A program made the translations under genes and the position numbers. A stretch of 64,000 bases of DNA, taken from positions 372,001-436,000 of the forward strand of contig NZ_CP083663.1 in assembly GCF_020097815.1 (NCBI RefSeq). The letters are read 5' to 3'. The notes beneath the pieces are model-generated. The model saw nothing but the letters and a program-made list of their open reading frames with translations. It had not been told where the DNA came from and did no database searches. This document shows positions 16,461 to 25,096 of this stretch, one piece after another. The stretch comes from Haloprofundus salinisoli. Lineage in GTDB: Archaea > Halobacteriota > Halobacteria > Halobacteriales > Haloferacaceae. Numbering within the stretch: the stretch's first letter is position 1; every line of letters starts with the position of its first letter.

Positions 16461-16531
16461 TAGAAGTGTCTCGACGGTGCTGCTTCTCTCGAATCGAGAG
16501 CGACGACGCCGTCGAAAAGGGTCGACCGTGA

Positions 16532-18199
16532 CTACGCCGCGGGGTCGTCGGTCCGGTCGCGAAGTTCCGTCCGTCGAATCTTTCCCGTCACCGTCTTCGG
16601 CAGGTCGGAGACGAACTCTACCTCCCGCGGATACTCGTGCGCGGAGAGTTCGTTTCGGACGTGCTGTTTGATCTCCTCTGCGAGGTCGTCCGACGGCGTC
16701 TCGCCCTCGGCGAGAACGACGTACGCCTTGACGATGTTGCCGCGTTCGGGGTCGGGTTTCGGGACGACGGCCGCCTCCGCGACGGCCGGGTGTTCGCCGA
16801 GCGACGATTCGACCTCGAACGGGCCGATTCGGTAGCCGGAGGAGAGGATGACGTCGTCGGCGCGGCCCTCGAACCAGAAGTAGCCGTCCTCGTCTTTCTG
16901 CGCGAGGTCGCCAGAGAGGTACCAGTCGTTCACGAAGCAGTTAGCCGTCTGGTCGGGCTTGTTCCAGTACTCGGCGAAGAAGCAGGGGAACTCGCCGCGG
17001 TGGGCGATTTCGCCGGTCTCGCCCGGTCCGAGGGGTTCGCCCGTCTCCGGATCGACGATGTCGGAGGTCACGCCCGGGAGGGGTTTGCCCATGCTCCCCG
17101 ACCTGAGTTCCATCGTCGGGTAGTTGTTGATGACCATGTTTCCGGTCTCGGTCTGCCCGTAAGTGTCGTACACCGTCACGCCGAGGCGCTCCTCGGCCCA
17201 GTCGATGACGCCCGCGCTCAGCGGTTCGCCGATGCTCAGCGCGTGTCTGAGGTCGAGGTCTACGCCCGACAGCACCTCCTCGTTCGCGCGGAGCATCCGG
17301 TAGGCGGTGGGGACGCTGAAGAGAACGGAGATGGGGTACTCGTCGAGGAGGTCGGCCCACCTCTCGGGGTCGAACTCGCCCTCGTACGTGAACAGCGTCG
17401 TCCCCCAGAACCACGCGCCGAGGGTGTTGATGGGACCGGTGAGCCACCCCAAATCGGCCGTACTCCAGTAGAGGTCGTCCGGTTGGAGATCGACCGCGAA
17501 CCGCTGGGTCGCCGCGACGCCGGCGACCCATCGGTGTTTGTGGAGGACGCCCTTTGCCAGTCCGGTCGTCCCGCTGGTGTAGTAGAGTAACGCGTCGTCC
17601 TCGCCGCCGGTCTCGGCCGCCCGGTACTCGTCGCTCGCCTCCGAGAGCGCCCGCTCGAAGTCGACGTCGTCGTGCCGCTCGTCGCCGTGGGCCTCGTCGG
17701 CCCCGAGGACGACGACGGTCTCGACCGAGGGCGCGTCGTCGAGCGCTCGCTCCACGGTCTCCTCGTTTTCGGCGGTCGTCACGACCAGTTTCGCGTCGCA
17801 GTCGTCGAGGCGGTAGGCGATGCCGTCCGGTCCGAAGCGCTCGTTGACGCTTCCCCAAACGGCCCCTCGTTTCAGTGCCCCGACGAGCGCGACGTAGTGT
17901 TCGGGCACCCGCGGCATGTAGGAGAACACCCGGTCGCCGCGCTCGATACCGAGCGATTCGAGAGCGTTGGCGAACCGGTTCGACCGCTCCTTCAGGTCGG
18001 CGAAGGTGAGCGTCTCGCTGGAGCCGTCGGTGCCGACGTAACGGAGCGCAACGTTCTCGCCGTCGGCGGCGTGGCGGTCGCAGACCTCGTGGGCGATGTT
18101 CAGTCGCTGCGGCGCGTCCCAGTCGGCCTCGCCGTAGATGTCGTCCCAGGCGAACGAGTCGTACGTCTCCTCGTACGATTCCAGGTTGTGTTGTGTCAT
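16532..18199 (-). CDS. Acyl-CoA synthetase (AMP-forming), acetyl/medium-chain type
   Basis: A 555-residue ANL-superfamily ligase that activates a carboxylic acid as acyl-AMP and transfers it to CoA. The P-loop YTSGTTGLAKG is at 207-217, YGQTETG is the A5 motif, YLSGDLAQKDEDGY and FEGRADDVILSSGYRIGP are the hinge region, and Lys540 (TGKIRR) is the adenylation lysine. Its length is below bacterial Acs (about 650) and closer to medium-chain ACSM enzymes, so the acid is uncertain. GTTATTT about 29 bp upstream of the ATG suggests a leaderless transcript. Confidence 0.85.
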   Translation of the reverse strand: MTQHNLESYEETYDSFAWDDIYGEADWDAPQRLNIAHEVCDRHAADGENVALRYVGTDGSSETLTFADLKERSNRFANALESLGIERGDRVFSYMPRVPEHYVALVGALKRGAVWGSVNERFGPDGIAYRLDDCDAKLVVTTAENEETVERALDDAPSVETVVVLGADEAHGDERHDDVDFERALSEASDEYRAAETGGEDDALLYYTSGTTGLAKGVLHKHRWVAGVAATQRFAVDLQPDDLYWSTADLGWLTGPINTLGAWFWGTTLFTYEGEFDPERWADLLDEYPISVLFSVPTAYRMLRANEEVLSGVDLDLRHALSIGEPLSAGVIDWAEERLGVTVYDTYGQTETGNMVINNYPTMELRSGSMGKPLPGVTSDIVDPETGEPLGPGETGEIAHRGEFPCFFAEYWNKPDQTANCFVNDWYLSGDLAQKDEDGYFWFEGRADDVILSSGYRIGPFEVESSLGEHPAVAEAAVVPKPDPERGNIVKAYVVLAEGETPSDDLAEEIKQHVRNELSAHEYPREVEFVSDLPKTVTGKIRRTELRDRTDDPAA

Positions 18200-18291
18200 C
18201 AATGACCGTGATGATAACCGGCGAAATAACGGTACGGACGAGTCAACTCGTCCGAGTTATCGACGAGGCAACCAGTCGACGCAGGTCGCGC

Positions 18292-18966
18292 TCAGAGCGA
18301 CTCGGCGTACTCGCGGAACCGGTCGCCCGCCTCGGTCCGAACCGGGTCACCGTGGCCCATTCCGACGACGTCGACGTCGTCGAGGTGTTCGGCCAACTGG
18401 CGGACGCTCTCGTCGTTGCGGTCGGCGTCGTAGGCGAGCGCCGACGGGAGGCGCGCGAACCGGCCGTCGTCGCCGCGGACGAGGTCGCCGACGAGCGCCA
18501 GACCGTACTCGCGGTGGACGAAGGAGGTGTGTCCCGGCGTGTGGCCGGGCGTCCGGTAGGCGACGAACGGGCCGACCGCGTCGCCGTCGACGATGCGTTC
18601 GACCGAGAGGTCCGGGGCGTCGAGGAACGCGCCGAGCGCCCGCTGGAGGGCACCTTTACGGTTGCCGAGCGGGGGTTTGGCTTCGCCGAGCAGGAAACTC
18701 GCGTCGGGTTCGCTGGCGTAGACGGGCGCGTCGAGGCCCATCTCGGCCAACCCGCTCAGCGCGCCGACGTGGTCGAAGTCGTAGTGGGTGAGGAGGACGC
18801 GTTCGACTTCGGGGAGCGAGTAGCCGGCGCGTTCAACGTACTCGCGGAGTCGGGCGGCGTCCATCGGCGTCCCGGCGTCGACGAGCGTCAGTCCCTCGGC
18901 GTCGACGAGATAGGCGTTGACGCCGCGGAGCGGTACCCGCCACGTCGTATCGAAAGGTGGACTCAT
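18292..18966 (-). CDS. MBL-fold metallo-hydrolase
   Basis: A 224-residue metallo-beta-lactamase-fold protein. The metal motif reads THYDFDHVG (from residue 60), so the second His of the usual HxHxDH is Asp63, with His61, Asp65 and His66 kept. TPGHTPGH and LVGDLVRGD supply the remaining ligands, and MGHGDPV the last His. It may be a glyoxalase-II-like thioesterase or a lactonase; the substrate is unknown. It is monocistronic and cytosolic. Confidence 0.8.
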   Translation of the reverse strand: MSPPFDTTWRVPLRGVNAYLVDAEGLTLVDAGTPMDAARLREYVERAGYSLPEVERVLLTHYDFDHVGALSGLAEMGLDAPVYASEPDASFLLGEAKPPLGNRKGALQRALGAFLDAPDLSVERIVDGDAVGPFVAYRTPGHTPGHTSFVHREYGLALVGDLVRGDDGRFARLPSALAYDADRNDESVRQLAEHLDDVDVVGMGHGDPVRTEAGDRFREYAESL

Positions 18967-19077
18967 AGAGGGGGATACGAGCGCCGGAAGGAAAAATCAG
19001 GCGACAGTGACAGACCGACGTGATTACAGTAGCACACCGGGGAAATCGTTTCGAGCGGGACGCCCGTACGTGGCACC

Positions 19078-19899
19078 ATGTCCTCCGCGCCGAATCGCTC
19101 CCCCGTGTCGAGTCGCCCCGCCGCGCCGAGTCGTCTCATCATCGCCGGTCTCGACGACGACCGGAACCGCTTCGACCACTACTGGTCCCGCCTCGAAGCG
19201 GTCGACGTACCGACGCCGCGAACCGCGTTCGTTCCGCTGGAGTCCGACGCAACGGGACACGCGAACTGGGAGACCGAGGCGGTTCTCGGAGTGATGGAGG
19301 AGTGGGACACCGAGCGAGCGTTCGTCCGCACGCAGTACAAGGCGGCCCCGCTGCGCCTCAGGGCGGGGTCGGCCATCGAGAGGCGCGACGCCGACGAGAT
19401 CGACCGCACCGTCGGGTCGCTGCTCTCGCAGCTGCGGCACACCGACTTCCGACACGGTGGCGGTCTCGTAGTCCGCGAGTGGGTCGACCTCGGGTTCTGC
19501 ATGCACGCCGCCCACGACCGCTGTCATCCCGAGGTCCGGTTCTTCGTCGAGGACGGCGAGGTGCTCGCGGCGAGTCACGACGTCGAACGACGGTCGTTCG
19601 TCTGCGCGAGCGCGTACGAACACCTCCGTCCGCTCCTCGACGGCATCGACGGTCGCACCCCTCGACGGTACGCCGAGGCCGTCGCCGCCGAGTTCCGTGA
19701 GGACACCTGGGCGGTCGACTTCGCAATGGACACGACGGGGACGTGGTACTGCACCGAACTGGGGCTGAACGCCGTCCGGTGGAACGACCGAGAGGGCGAC
19801 TGGTGGAACCACTGCGGGCACGGAGACGCCGAACCGCACAGTCCGCGCGAGATACACTCGGCGGCGCTTCACGTCGGACGTCGCCCGCGGGACGGCTGA
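19078..19899 (+). CDS. ATP-grasp (R2K/DUF4343-like) protein
   Basis: A 273-residue soluble protein. The C-terminal half has the order typical of ATP-grasp R2K proteins: VVREWVDLG, then a strand with EVRFFVEDGEVLAASH, then TWAVDFAMDTTGTWYCTELGLN, where Asp, Glu and Asn would bind metal and nucleotide. Such enzymes ligate an amine or amino acid to a carboxylate. The N-terminal 20 residues are low-complexity Ser/Pro. No partner gene is adjacent, so the substrate cannot be inferred. Confidence 0.6.
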   Translation: MSSAPNRSPVSSRPAAPSRLIIAGLDDDRNRFDHYWSRLEAVDVPTPRTAFVPLESDATGHANWETEAVLGVMEEWDTERAFVRTQYKAAPLRLRAGSAIERRDADEIDRTVGSLLSQLRHTDFRHGGGLVVREWVDLGFCMHAAHDRCHPEVRFFVEDGEVLAASHDVERRSFVCASAYEHLRPLLDGIDGRTPRRYAEAVAAEFREDTWAVDFAMDTTGTWYCTELGLNAVRWNDREGDWWNHCGHGDAEPHSPREIHSAALHVGRRPRDG

Positions 19900-19920
19900 G
19901 CGAGTGTTACCCGAGCGACC

Positions 19921-21000
19921 TCACCGCGTCGCCCAGAGATATCGGCCCACGTCGCCGAGGAACAGCGACGCCGAGACGACTGGCACGACGACGGCCAGCA
20001 GTAAGGCGAGCGCGACCATCGGCGCAAGCGCGGTGCTCAGCCCGAGCGCGACCAGCGGCGCGAACGCGCCGACGGCGTACAGTCGCGTCGCGCCCGACCC
20101 GAATCGGTGAACGGTGACGACGAGCGAGAGCGGCAGTGCGACCGCGCCGGCCGGGAACAGGAGCGCCTCGGGCGTCGCCGTCGGCGTCTGCGCCGCCGCG
20201 AGGGCGAACTGGAGGAGTCCGGTGAGACCGTACGACCCGGTCAGCGCCGCGACCGACGGCGCGCTCACGAGTTCGGCCGCGAACGCGTCGAGCGCCGGGA
20301 GTTGAGCGAGGAGGTACTGCGCGACGCCGGCGACGTACAGTATCGTCGCGCCGAGGACGGACGTCCAGTGGTACGAGAGGGTGCGACGGCGCGACGACCG
20401 AACCTGGTCCTTCTGACGCTGCTGGCGGCGGCGCGCGCGGCGGGCCTCGCGGGCTCTCGCGCGGGCGTCGGCCGCTTCGGGGTCGTGGCCGCCGACGGTC
20501 GCAGTGGTGGTTCGGCCGCTCGACCGGCGCTTCGACCGACTGCGGGAGCTCCCCGTCGAACTTGTCGACGAGGCGGTGCCGGACGCCGAGGCGGAGCGGT
20601 CGGTCGACGAACGACTCGTCGAGGCGGTCGACGCGGAGGTGGTCGACGTCGACGTGCTGGCGCGACGGGAACGCGACGAGGCGGTCGTCGACGTGCCGCG
20701 GGAGGCGGACGGCCCACCCGAGGAGGCCGAGTCGTCGTCACCCCACCGCGAGGCGGAGGGGTAGCCTTTCATCCGCTTTTTGACGTAGGTCCTGTGGCCC
20801 AGGCGCTCGTAGTCGGCGCGCTCGGACTCGTCGGAGAGCACGTCGTACGCCCGGCGAATCGTCTGGAACTGCGCGGTGGCGCGGTCGTCGTCGTTCACGT
20901 CCGGGTGGTACTCCCGCGCTTTCGCCCGGTAGGCGGCTTTCAGCTCCGCCTGTGTGGCGTCGTCGGAGACGCCGAGGAGGTCATAGAAGTTCTCGGGCAT
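19921..21000 (-). CDS. J-domain protein with membrane C-terminus
   Basis: A 359-residue protein with an N-terminal J domain (residues 1-70, HPD at 32-34) that should stimulate an Hsp70 ATPase. A long Ser/Thr/Arg-rich linker follows (about 85-215), unusually basic for a halophile. The C-terminal 150 residues hold about four membrane helices. It has no zinc-finger or substrate-binding domain of true DnaJ, so it probably recruits DnaK to the membrane. The gene is divergent from the next one. Confidence 0.82.
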   Translation of the reverse strand: MPENFYDLLGVSDDATQAELKAAYRAKAREYHPDVNDDDRATAQFQTIRRAYDVLSDESERADYERLGHRTYVKKRMKGYPSASRWGDDDSASSGGPSASRGTSTTASSRSRRASTSTSTTSASTASTSRSSTDRSASASGTASSTSSTGSSRSRSKRRSSGRTTTATVGGHDPEAADARARAREARRARRRQQRQKDQVRSSRRRTLSYHWTSVLGATILYVAGVAQYLLAQLPALDAFAAELVSAPSVAALTGSYGLTGLLQFALAAAQTPTATPEALLFPAGAVALPLSLVVTVHRFGSGATRLYAVGAFAPLVALGLSTALAPMVALALLLAVVVPVVSASLFLGDVGRYLWATR

Positions 21001-21148
21001 GCCCTGTTGCGAGAGCGCTACGCAAGCCCCCGCTTTGAATGTACCGGAGCGTGAGTTTCAAGAAACGACGAACGCGGTCGGAGAAGAGTCGGAGTCTGTC
21101 GTGATCGAAAGTGGGAAACCTCATACCGGTTCGCCGAGTGGGTCGACC

Positions 21149-22135
21149 GTGAAGCGAATCCAACTGGGGAACACCGTCTTCGAGGGGAAAAACGACGTCT
21201 ACCTCCTCGACGGGGAGACGACGACCCTCGTCGACACGGGCGTTGCGACGACGGACGTCCGCGAACAACTCGAAGCCGAGTTGGCGGCGTTCGGCGTGAG
21301 CTTCGCCGACGTCGACGAGATTCTCCTCACCCACTGGCACTACGACCACGCCGGCCTCGCCGGCGAGATTCAGGCCGAGAGCGACGCGACCGTCCGCATC
21401 CACGAGGCCGACGCGCCGCTGGTCGCCGGCGAGGAGAGCGCGCTCTCCGCCGAGAACGAGACGACGCGCCGGAAGCTCCGCGAGTGGGGTCTGCCCGACG
21501 ACCGCCGTGAGGAACTGCTCGACTTCCTCGCCGACCACGAGAGCCTCGCGGGACGACCTGCCGAAGTGACACCGTTCGAGGACGGCGAGACGTTCGACGT
21601 CGACGGCGTCGAGTACGAGGCGGTTCACCTCCCCGGCCACTCGGCCGGTCTCTCCGCATTCGCCTTCGAAGGCGAGTCGGGCGAGGAGGCGTTCGTGGGC
21701 GATGCGATCCTCCCCAAGTACACGCCGAACGTCGGCGGCGCGGACGTGCGCCTCGACGCCCCGCTGGAGCTGTACGTCGACAGTCTCGTCCGGTTTATCG
21801 ACCGCGACTTCGACCGCGCGTGGCCCGGCCACCGCGACGTCATCGACGACCCCTCCGCGCGGGCGGCGACCATCCTCGACCACCACCGCGAGCGAACGGA
21901 GAACGTCGTCGGCGTCCTCCGCGAGCGCGGCCCGAGCGACCCGTGGACGGTGAGCGCGGAACTGTTCGGCGAGTTGAAGAACATCCACGTGCTCCACGGT
22001 CCCGGCGAGGCGTACGCGCACCTCGCGCACCTCGAACAGCGCGGCGTCGCCGAACGCGACGGTAACGTCTACGGACTCGTCGACGAGAATCCTGACGTCG
22101 ACGAGCTGTTCCCGGCAATCGACGCACAGTCGTAG
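21149..22135 (+). CDS. MBL-fold metallo-hydrolase with C-terminal helical domain
   Basis: A 328-residue protein with the full metal motif THWHYDHAG (His62, His64, Asp66, His67), LPGHSAG, a VGDAIL segment and PGHRD. The last 80 residues form a winged-helix-like domain, as in LACTB2-type hydrolases. I chose the GTG at 21149 because the readable domain begins there; the in-frame extension to 20999 is low-quality sequence that overlaps the divergent gene. It probably hydrolyses a thioester, lactone or phosphoester. Confidence 0.75.
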   Translation: MKRIQLGNTVFEGKNDVYLLDGETTTLVDTGVATTDVREQLEAELAAFGVSFADVDEILLTHWHYDHAGLAGEIQAESDATVRIHEADAPLVAGEESALSAENETTRRKLREWGLPDDRREELLDFLADHESLAGRPAEVTPFEDGETFDVDGVEYEAVHLPGHSAGLSAFAFEGESGEEAFVGDAILPKYTPNVGGADVRLDAPLELYVDSLVRFIDRDFDRAWPGHRDVIDDPSARAATILDHHRERTENVVGVLRERGPSDPWTVSAELFGELKNIHVLHGPGEAYAHLAHLEQRGVAERDGNVYGLVDENPDVDELFPAIDAQS

Positions 22136-22145
22136 CGTCGGGGCG

Positions 22146-22355
22146 TCAGTCGACGAGGTCCGTCGCTGCTTGCTCTCTCATCCTGTTGCACCGCTCGCAG
22201 CGGTACAAGTCGGCGTACTCGCCGTTTTCGTCGGGGTCACTGTTCGCGGCGCTCCGATTGCGCTCGGCGGAGGTAACCGAGTCGCCGGACCACTTGTGGC
22301 CGCGAATCCAGCAGACAACGACAGTGAATCCGTCGACGGGTTTGGGACCCCACAT
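22146..22355 (-). CDS. Small CxxC protein, possibly zinc-binding
   Basis: A 69-residue protein with CWIRGHKWSG near the N-terminus and YRCERCNRMRE near the C-terminus. The Cys and His pairs could hold one zinc ion. The middle is acidic and probably flexible. The start is uncertain, because a shorter protein beginning just before CWIRGHKW is plausible. Function is unknown. It lies tail to tail with the metallo-hydrolase gene. Confidence 0.45.
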   Translation of the reverse strand: MWGPKPVDGFTVVVCWIRGHKWSGDSVTSAERNRSAANSDPDENGEYADLYRCERCNRMREQAATDLVD

Positions 22356-22420
22356 GCAATCGACTTGGCAACTCGGCTGCTTGAAACTACGTCACACCGC
22401 CATCAGAGACGGTAAACGTG

Positions 22421-22891
22421 TCAGACGCCGTTGTTACCGCGGTAGCCCCGGTAGAACGCCCTCACTGTGCGGCCGACTGCCCACACGACTGCGACAGCAA
22501 CGAGCGACCCGAGCGCGAGTGGAAGCGTGTGGTTACGAGGGACCGCCCGCACGAAAACCGATACAAGAAACTCCGCCGTGACGACGGTCGCGGCCAGAAC
22601 CGCGAGCGAAAGCGTCACGTGGCGACCCAAGTTCACGGCGCGGATGCCCCGGTTCAGCGCGGCGTACCCGTGGAGTCGGACGGCGGCGACTTCGGTCGAC
22701 ACCGCGAACGAGAGAACGACGGCGGCGACGGACGCGACCGTTCTCGACGCGCCGGAGAGCGAACCGCTGACGACTGAGGCGAGAATCTCGGCGGCACCTA
22801 TCGTGAGGAGGTACGTAGGGAGACCGAACAGCCCGAGCGACCCGAGGAGGACCGCGCCGGCGACGAGACGCTCGCGGATGGAGGGCGTCAT
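22421..22891 (-). CDS. Four-helix membrane protein, unknown
   Basis: A 156-residue protein with about four membrane helices (residues 10-32, 43-65, 87-110 and 126-143) and a short basic tail. The ATG at 22891 is chosen because the upstream extension to 22966 is polar and reaches into the rpoL promoter region. No family is recognised. It is divergent from rpoL. Confidence 0.6.
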   Translation of the reverse strand: MTPSIRERLVAGAVLLGSLGLFGLPTYLLTIGAAEILASVVSGSLSGASRTVASVAAVVLSFAVSTEVAAVRLHGYAALNRGIRAVNLGRHVTLSLAVLAATVVTAEFLVSVFVRAVPRNHTLPLALGSLVAVAVVWAVGRTVRAFYRGYRGNNGV

Positions 22892-22995
22892 ACCGGTCAG
22901 TTCGCCGTCATCTGATAAAAACGTGCGTTCGGCGAGGTGAACGCCATCGGCAGAAAGACGAAACACTAAACCGGCCCGGAAGGAAAGCCAGAGGC

Positions 22996-23283
22996 ATGGA
23001 ACTGCGGGTCATCGACAAGACCGACGAGGAACTCCGCATCGAGGTCGCCGGGGAAGACCACACGTTCATGAACGTGCTCAAGGGCGCGCTGTTGGAGACA
23101 GAGAGCGTCGTTGCCGCGACGTACGACATGAACCCCGAGCAGTCCGGCGGGCAGACCGAACCCGTGCTCACCGTCAAAACCAACGGCGCTGACCCCCTCG
23201 ACGCGCTCGGCGAGGCCGCGGGTCTCGTCCAGACGCAGATGGGTACTCTCCGGGACGCCTACGAGTCTGCCGCCGGCGCGTAA
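22996..23283 (+). CDS. rpoL: DNA-directed RNA polymerase subunit L (Rpo11)
   Basis: A 95-residue archaeal homologue of eukaryotic Rpb11 and the bacterial alpha N-terminal domain. The segment [14 protein letters not shown] is the family hallmark and forms the dimer interface with subunit D. It is part of the assembly platform of the polymerase. The length is normal. A weak TATA (ACACTAAA near 22963) and a purine-rich leader precede the ATG. The gene is monocistronic here. Confidence 0.93.
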   Translation: MELRVIDKTDEELRIEVAGEDHTFMNVLKGALLETESVVAATYDMNPEQSGGQTEPVLTVKTNGADPLDALGEAAGLVQTQMGTLRDAYESAAGA

Positions 23284-23310
23284 ACTCACCTCTCGTCTTC
23301 CGTCTCCCGT

Positions 23311-23886
23311 TTACTCGGCGTCCGCGTCGTAGCCTTCGCTCGACTCGTACGTTTTCTCGCCCGCCTCGATGGCGACGTCGAGCCGGTTTTCGACCGGCAC
23401 CATCGGGCACTCGTAGCGCGCGGAGTACGCGCAGAAGGGGTTGTACGCGAGGTTGAAGTCGACGACCCACCGGCCGTCGTCGGTGCGGTCCTCCTCGGCG
23501 TGTAAGTCGAGATACCGACCCGCGCCGTACGTCTCCTCGCCGCTCGTCTCGTCGCGGAACGGGACCCACAGACCGGGGTCGTCGGCGTCGCGGCGGTACG
23601 CCTGCAGCGTCTGTTCCTCGCCGCCGACCTCGAATCGAAACTCCCCCCAGCGGAGATACTCTCGCTCTCCGTCGGTGGTCGTCGCGACGACCACTCGCTC
23701 TCTGTCGCCGTGTTCGTGCAGTTCGAGTTCGAAGCGGTAGTCGTCGTCCGGAGAGAAGTACCGAAGGCCCTCGAAGTCGGGGCGCTCGGCGTCGGGAATC
23801 GGCGACTGCGGGTTGTCGCGGAAGTAGCTGTCTTTGTCTCGGCGATGCCGTTCGAGAGCGGTCTCCCAGTCGGTTGGTGCGCTCAT
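23311..23886 (-). CDS. DUF1684 family protein
   Basis: A 191-residue soluble acidic protein. RPDFEGLRYFSPDDDYRF, GRYLDL, VDFNLAYNPFCAY and CPMVPVENRLDVAI match the DUF1684 pattern as I recall it. The family is widespread in bacteria and haloarchaea and has no assigned biochemical activity. There is no signal peptide. It is convergent with rpoL, with 27 bp between the stops. Confidence 0.82.
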   Translation of the reverse strand: MSAPTDWETALERHRRDKDSYFRDNPQSPIPDAERPDFEGLRYFSPDDDYRFELELHEHGDRERVVVATTTDGEREYLRWGEFRFEVGGEEQTLQAYRRDADDPGLWVPFRDETSGEETYGAGRYLDLHAEEDRTDDGRWVVDFNLAYNPFCAYSARYECPMVPVENRLDVAIEAGEKTYESSEGYDADAE

Positions 23887-23976
23887 ACTCCCGCGTACGA
23901 GGGCCGAACAAATCAGCGTTCGTCGGGCGTGGCGACGGCGCGCATCACGGCGAAACGACGGAACAGACAGCGACGA

Positions 23977-24789
23977 CTACAACCGAACCGGCAGGTCGTG
24001 GTCGGCGAGATACTCCTTGACGTCCCGAATCGAGTACTCGTCGAAGTGGAAGATGCTGGCCGCGAGGCCGGCGTCCGCGCCCGCGTCGGTGAACACCTCG
24101 TACATGTCTTCGGGACCGCCACACCCCGAGGAGGCGATGACGGGTGTCGAAACGGCGTCGCAGACGGCCTTGGTGAGCGGGATGTCGTAGCCGTCCTTCG
24201 TGCCGTCGGCGTCGATGGAGTTGACGAACAGCTCTCCTGCGCCGCGGGATTCGGCCTCCTCGGCCCACGAGACGACGTCGATGCCGGTGCCCTCGCGGCC
24301 GCCTTTGACGGTGCATTCGAACCAGCAGGACTCGCCGTCGACCTGCGCGTAGTAGTCACCCTCCTCGTCGTAGCGACGGCGGGCGTCGACGCTGATGACC
24401 ATGCACTGGCTGCCGAACGCCGCCGCGCCTTCGGTGATGAGTTCGGGTCGGTCCAGCGCCGCGGTGTTGATAGAGACCTTGTCCGCGCCGGCGCGGAGCG
24501 TCTCTTTGATGTCCTCGCGGGTACGGATGCCGCCGCCGACGGTCAGCGGGATGAACACCTCGTCGGCGACCCGGGAGACGGTGTCGAGCATCGTCTCGCG
24601 GCCGTCGGCGGAGGCGGTGATGTCGAGAAAGACGAACTCGTCGGCACCCGCCTCGTTGTACCGTTTCGCCATCTCCACCGGGTCGCCGGTGTACTCGAGA
24701 TCCTCGAAGTTGACGCCGGTGTAGACGGCCGGGTCGCCGTCGTCGTCCAGATCTACGTCGATACAGGGGATGATGCGCTTCGTCAGCAT
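23977..24789 (-). CDS. hisF: Imidazole glycerol phosphate synthase subunit HisF
   Basis: A 270-residue TIM barrel that uses ammonia, passed from HisH, to turn PRFAR into imidazole glycerol phosphate and AICAR in histidine synthesis. [10 protein letters not shown] holds catalytic Asp11 and VISVDARR holds Asp135. The phosphate sites TVGGGIR and [10 protein letters not shown] are present. A slightly long acidic insert ([15 protein letters not shown]) follows. No other his gene is adjacent, as is usual for dispersed haloarchaeal his genes. Confidence 0.95.
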   Translation of the reverse strand: MLTKRIIPCIDVDLDDDGDPAVYTGVNFEDLEYTGDPVEMAKRYNEAGADEFVFLDITASADGRETMLDTVSRVADEVFIPLTVGGGIRTREDIKETLRAGADKVSINTAALDRPELITEGAAAFGSQCMVISVDARRRYDEEGDYYAQVDGESCWFECTVKGGREGTGIDVVSWAEEAESRGAGELFVNSIDADGTKDGYDIPLTKAVCDAVSTPVIASSGCGGPEDMYEVFTDAGADAGLAASIFHFDEYSIRDVKEYLADHDLPVRL

Positions 24790-24961
24790 TCGTTGTCGGG
24801 GAGTTTGCGAGTGGCGGGTTTCACCGTTTCGACTCGGTCACTCCCTCCGGTCTCCGAGTCTCGGGATTACGCGCCTCGGTATCGACGACGGCGACGCTCA
24901 GTCGATGCAGGAGAAGTCACGTCCTCCTCCTCGGAGGCGGTAGTAGTCGTCGCCAACACGG

Positions 24962-25022
24962 GTTGGCCGAATCGGTGCGAACGCTCGGTTCGACGGTTGT
25001 CGAACCCGGTTCGTCGGCCAAC
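24962..25022 (-). terminator. Nested stem-loop after the GH13 gene
   Basis: GTTGGCCGA (24962-24970) pairs with TCGGCCAAC (25014-25022), and inside it GGTTCGAC (24987-24994) pairs with GTCGAACC (24999-25006) around a 4-nt loop. It lies 75-135 nt after the glucosidase stop on the minus strand and upstream of hisF. It could be a terminator or a structured leader. No other feature is seen in 24790-25096. Confidence 0.35.
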
Positions 25023-25096
25023 GCCGCGGACGTCTCACCGGAAGCGCCCCCTACAGATGCGCTTCGGCGGTCGCGTCTATACGGCATGAGTGCGAT

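Noticed and set aside
20504-20764. An acidic 86-codon plus-strand gene
   Set aside because: It is antisense to the Ser/Thr/Arg-rich linker of the J-domain protein, whose frame continues cleanly on both sides.
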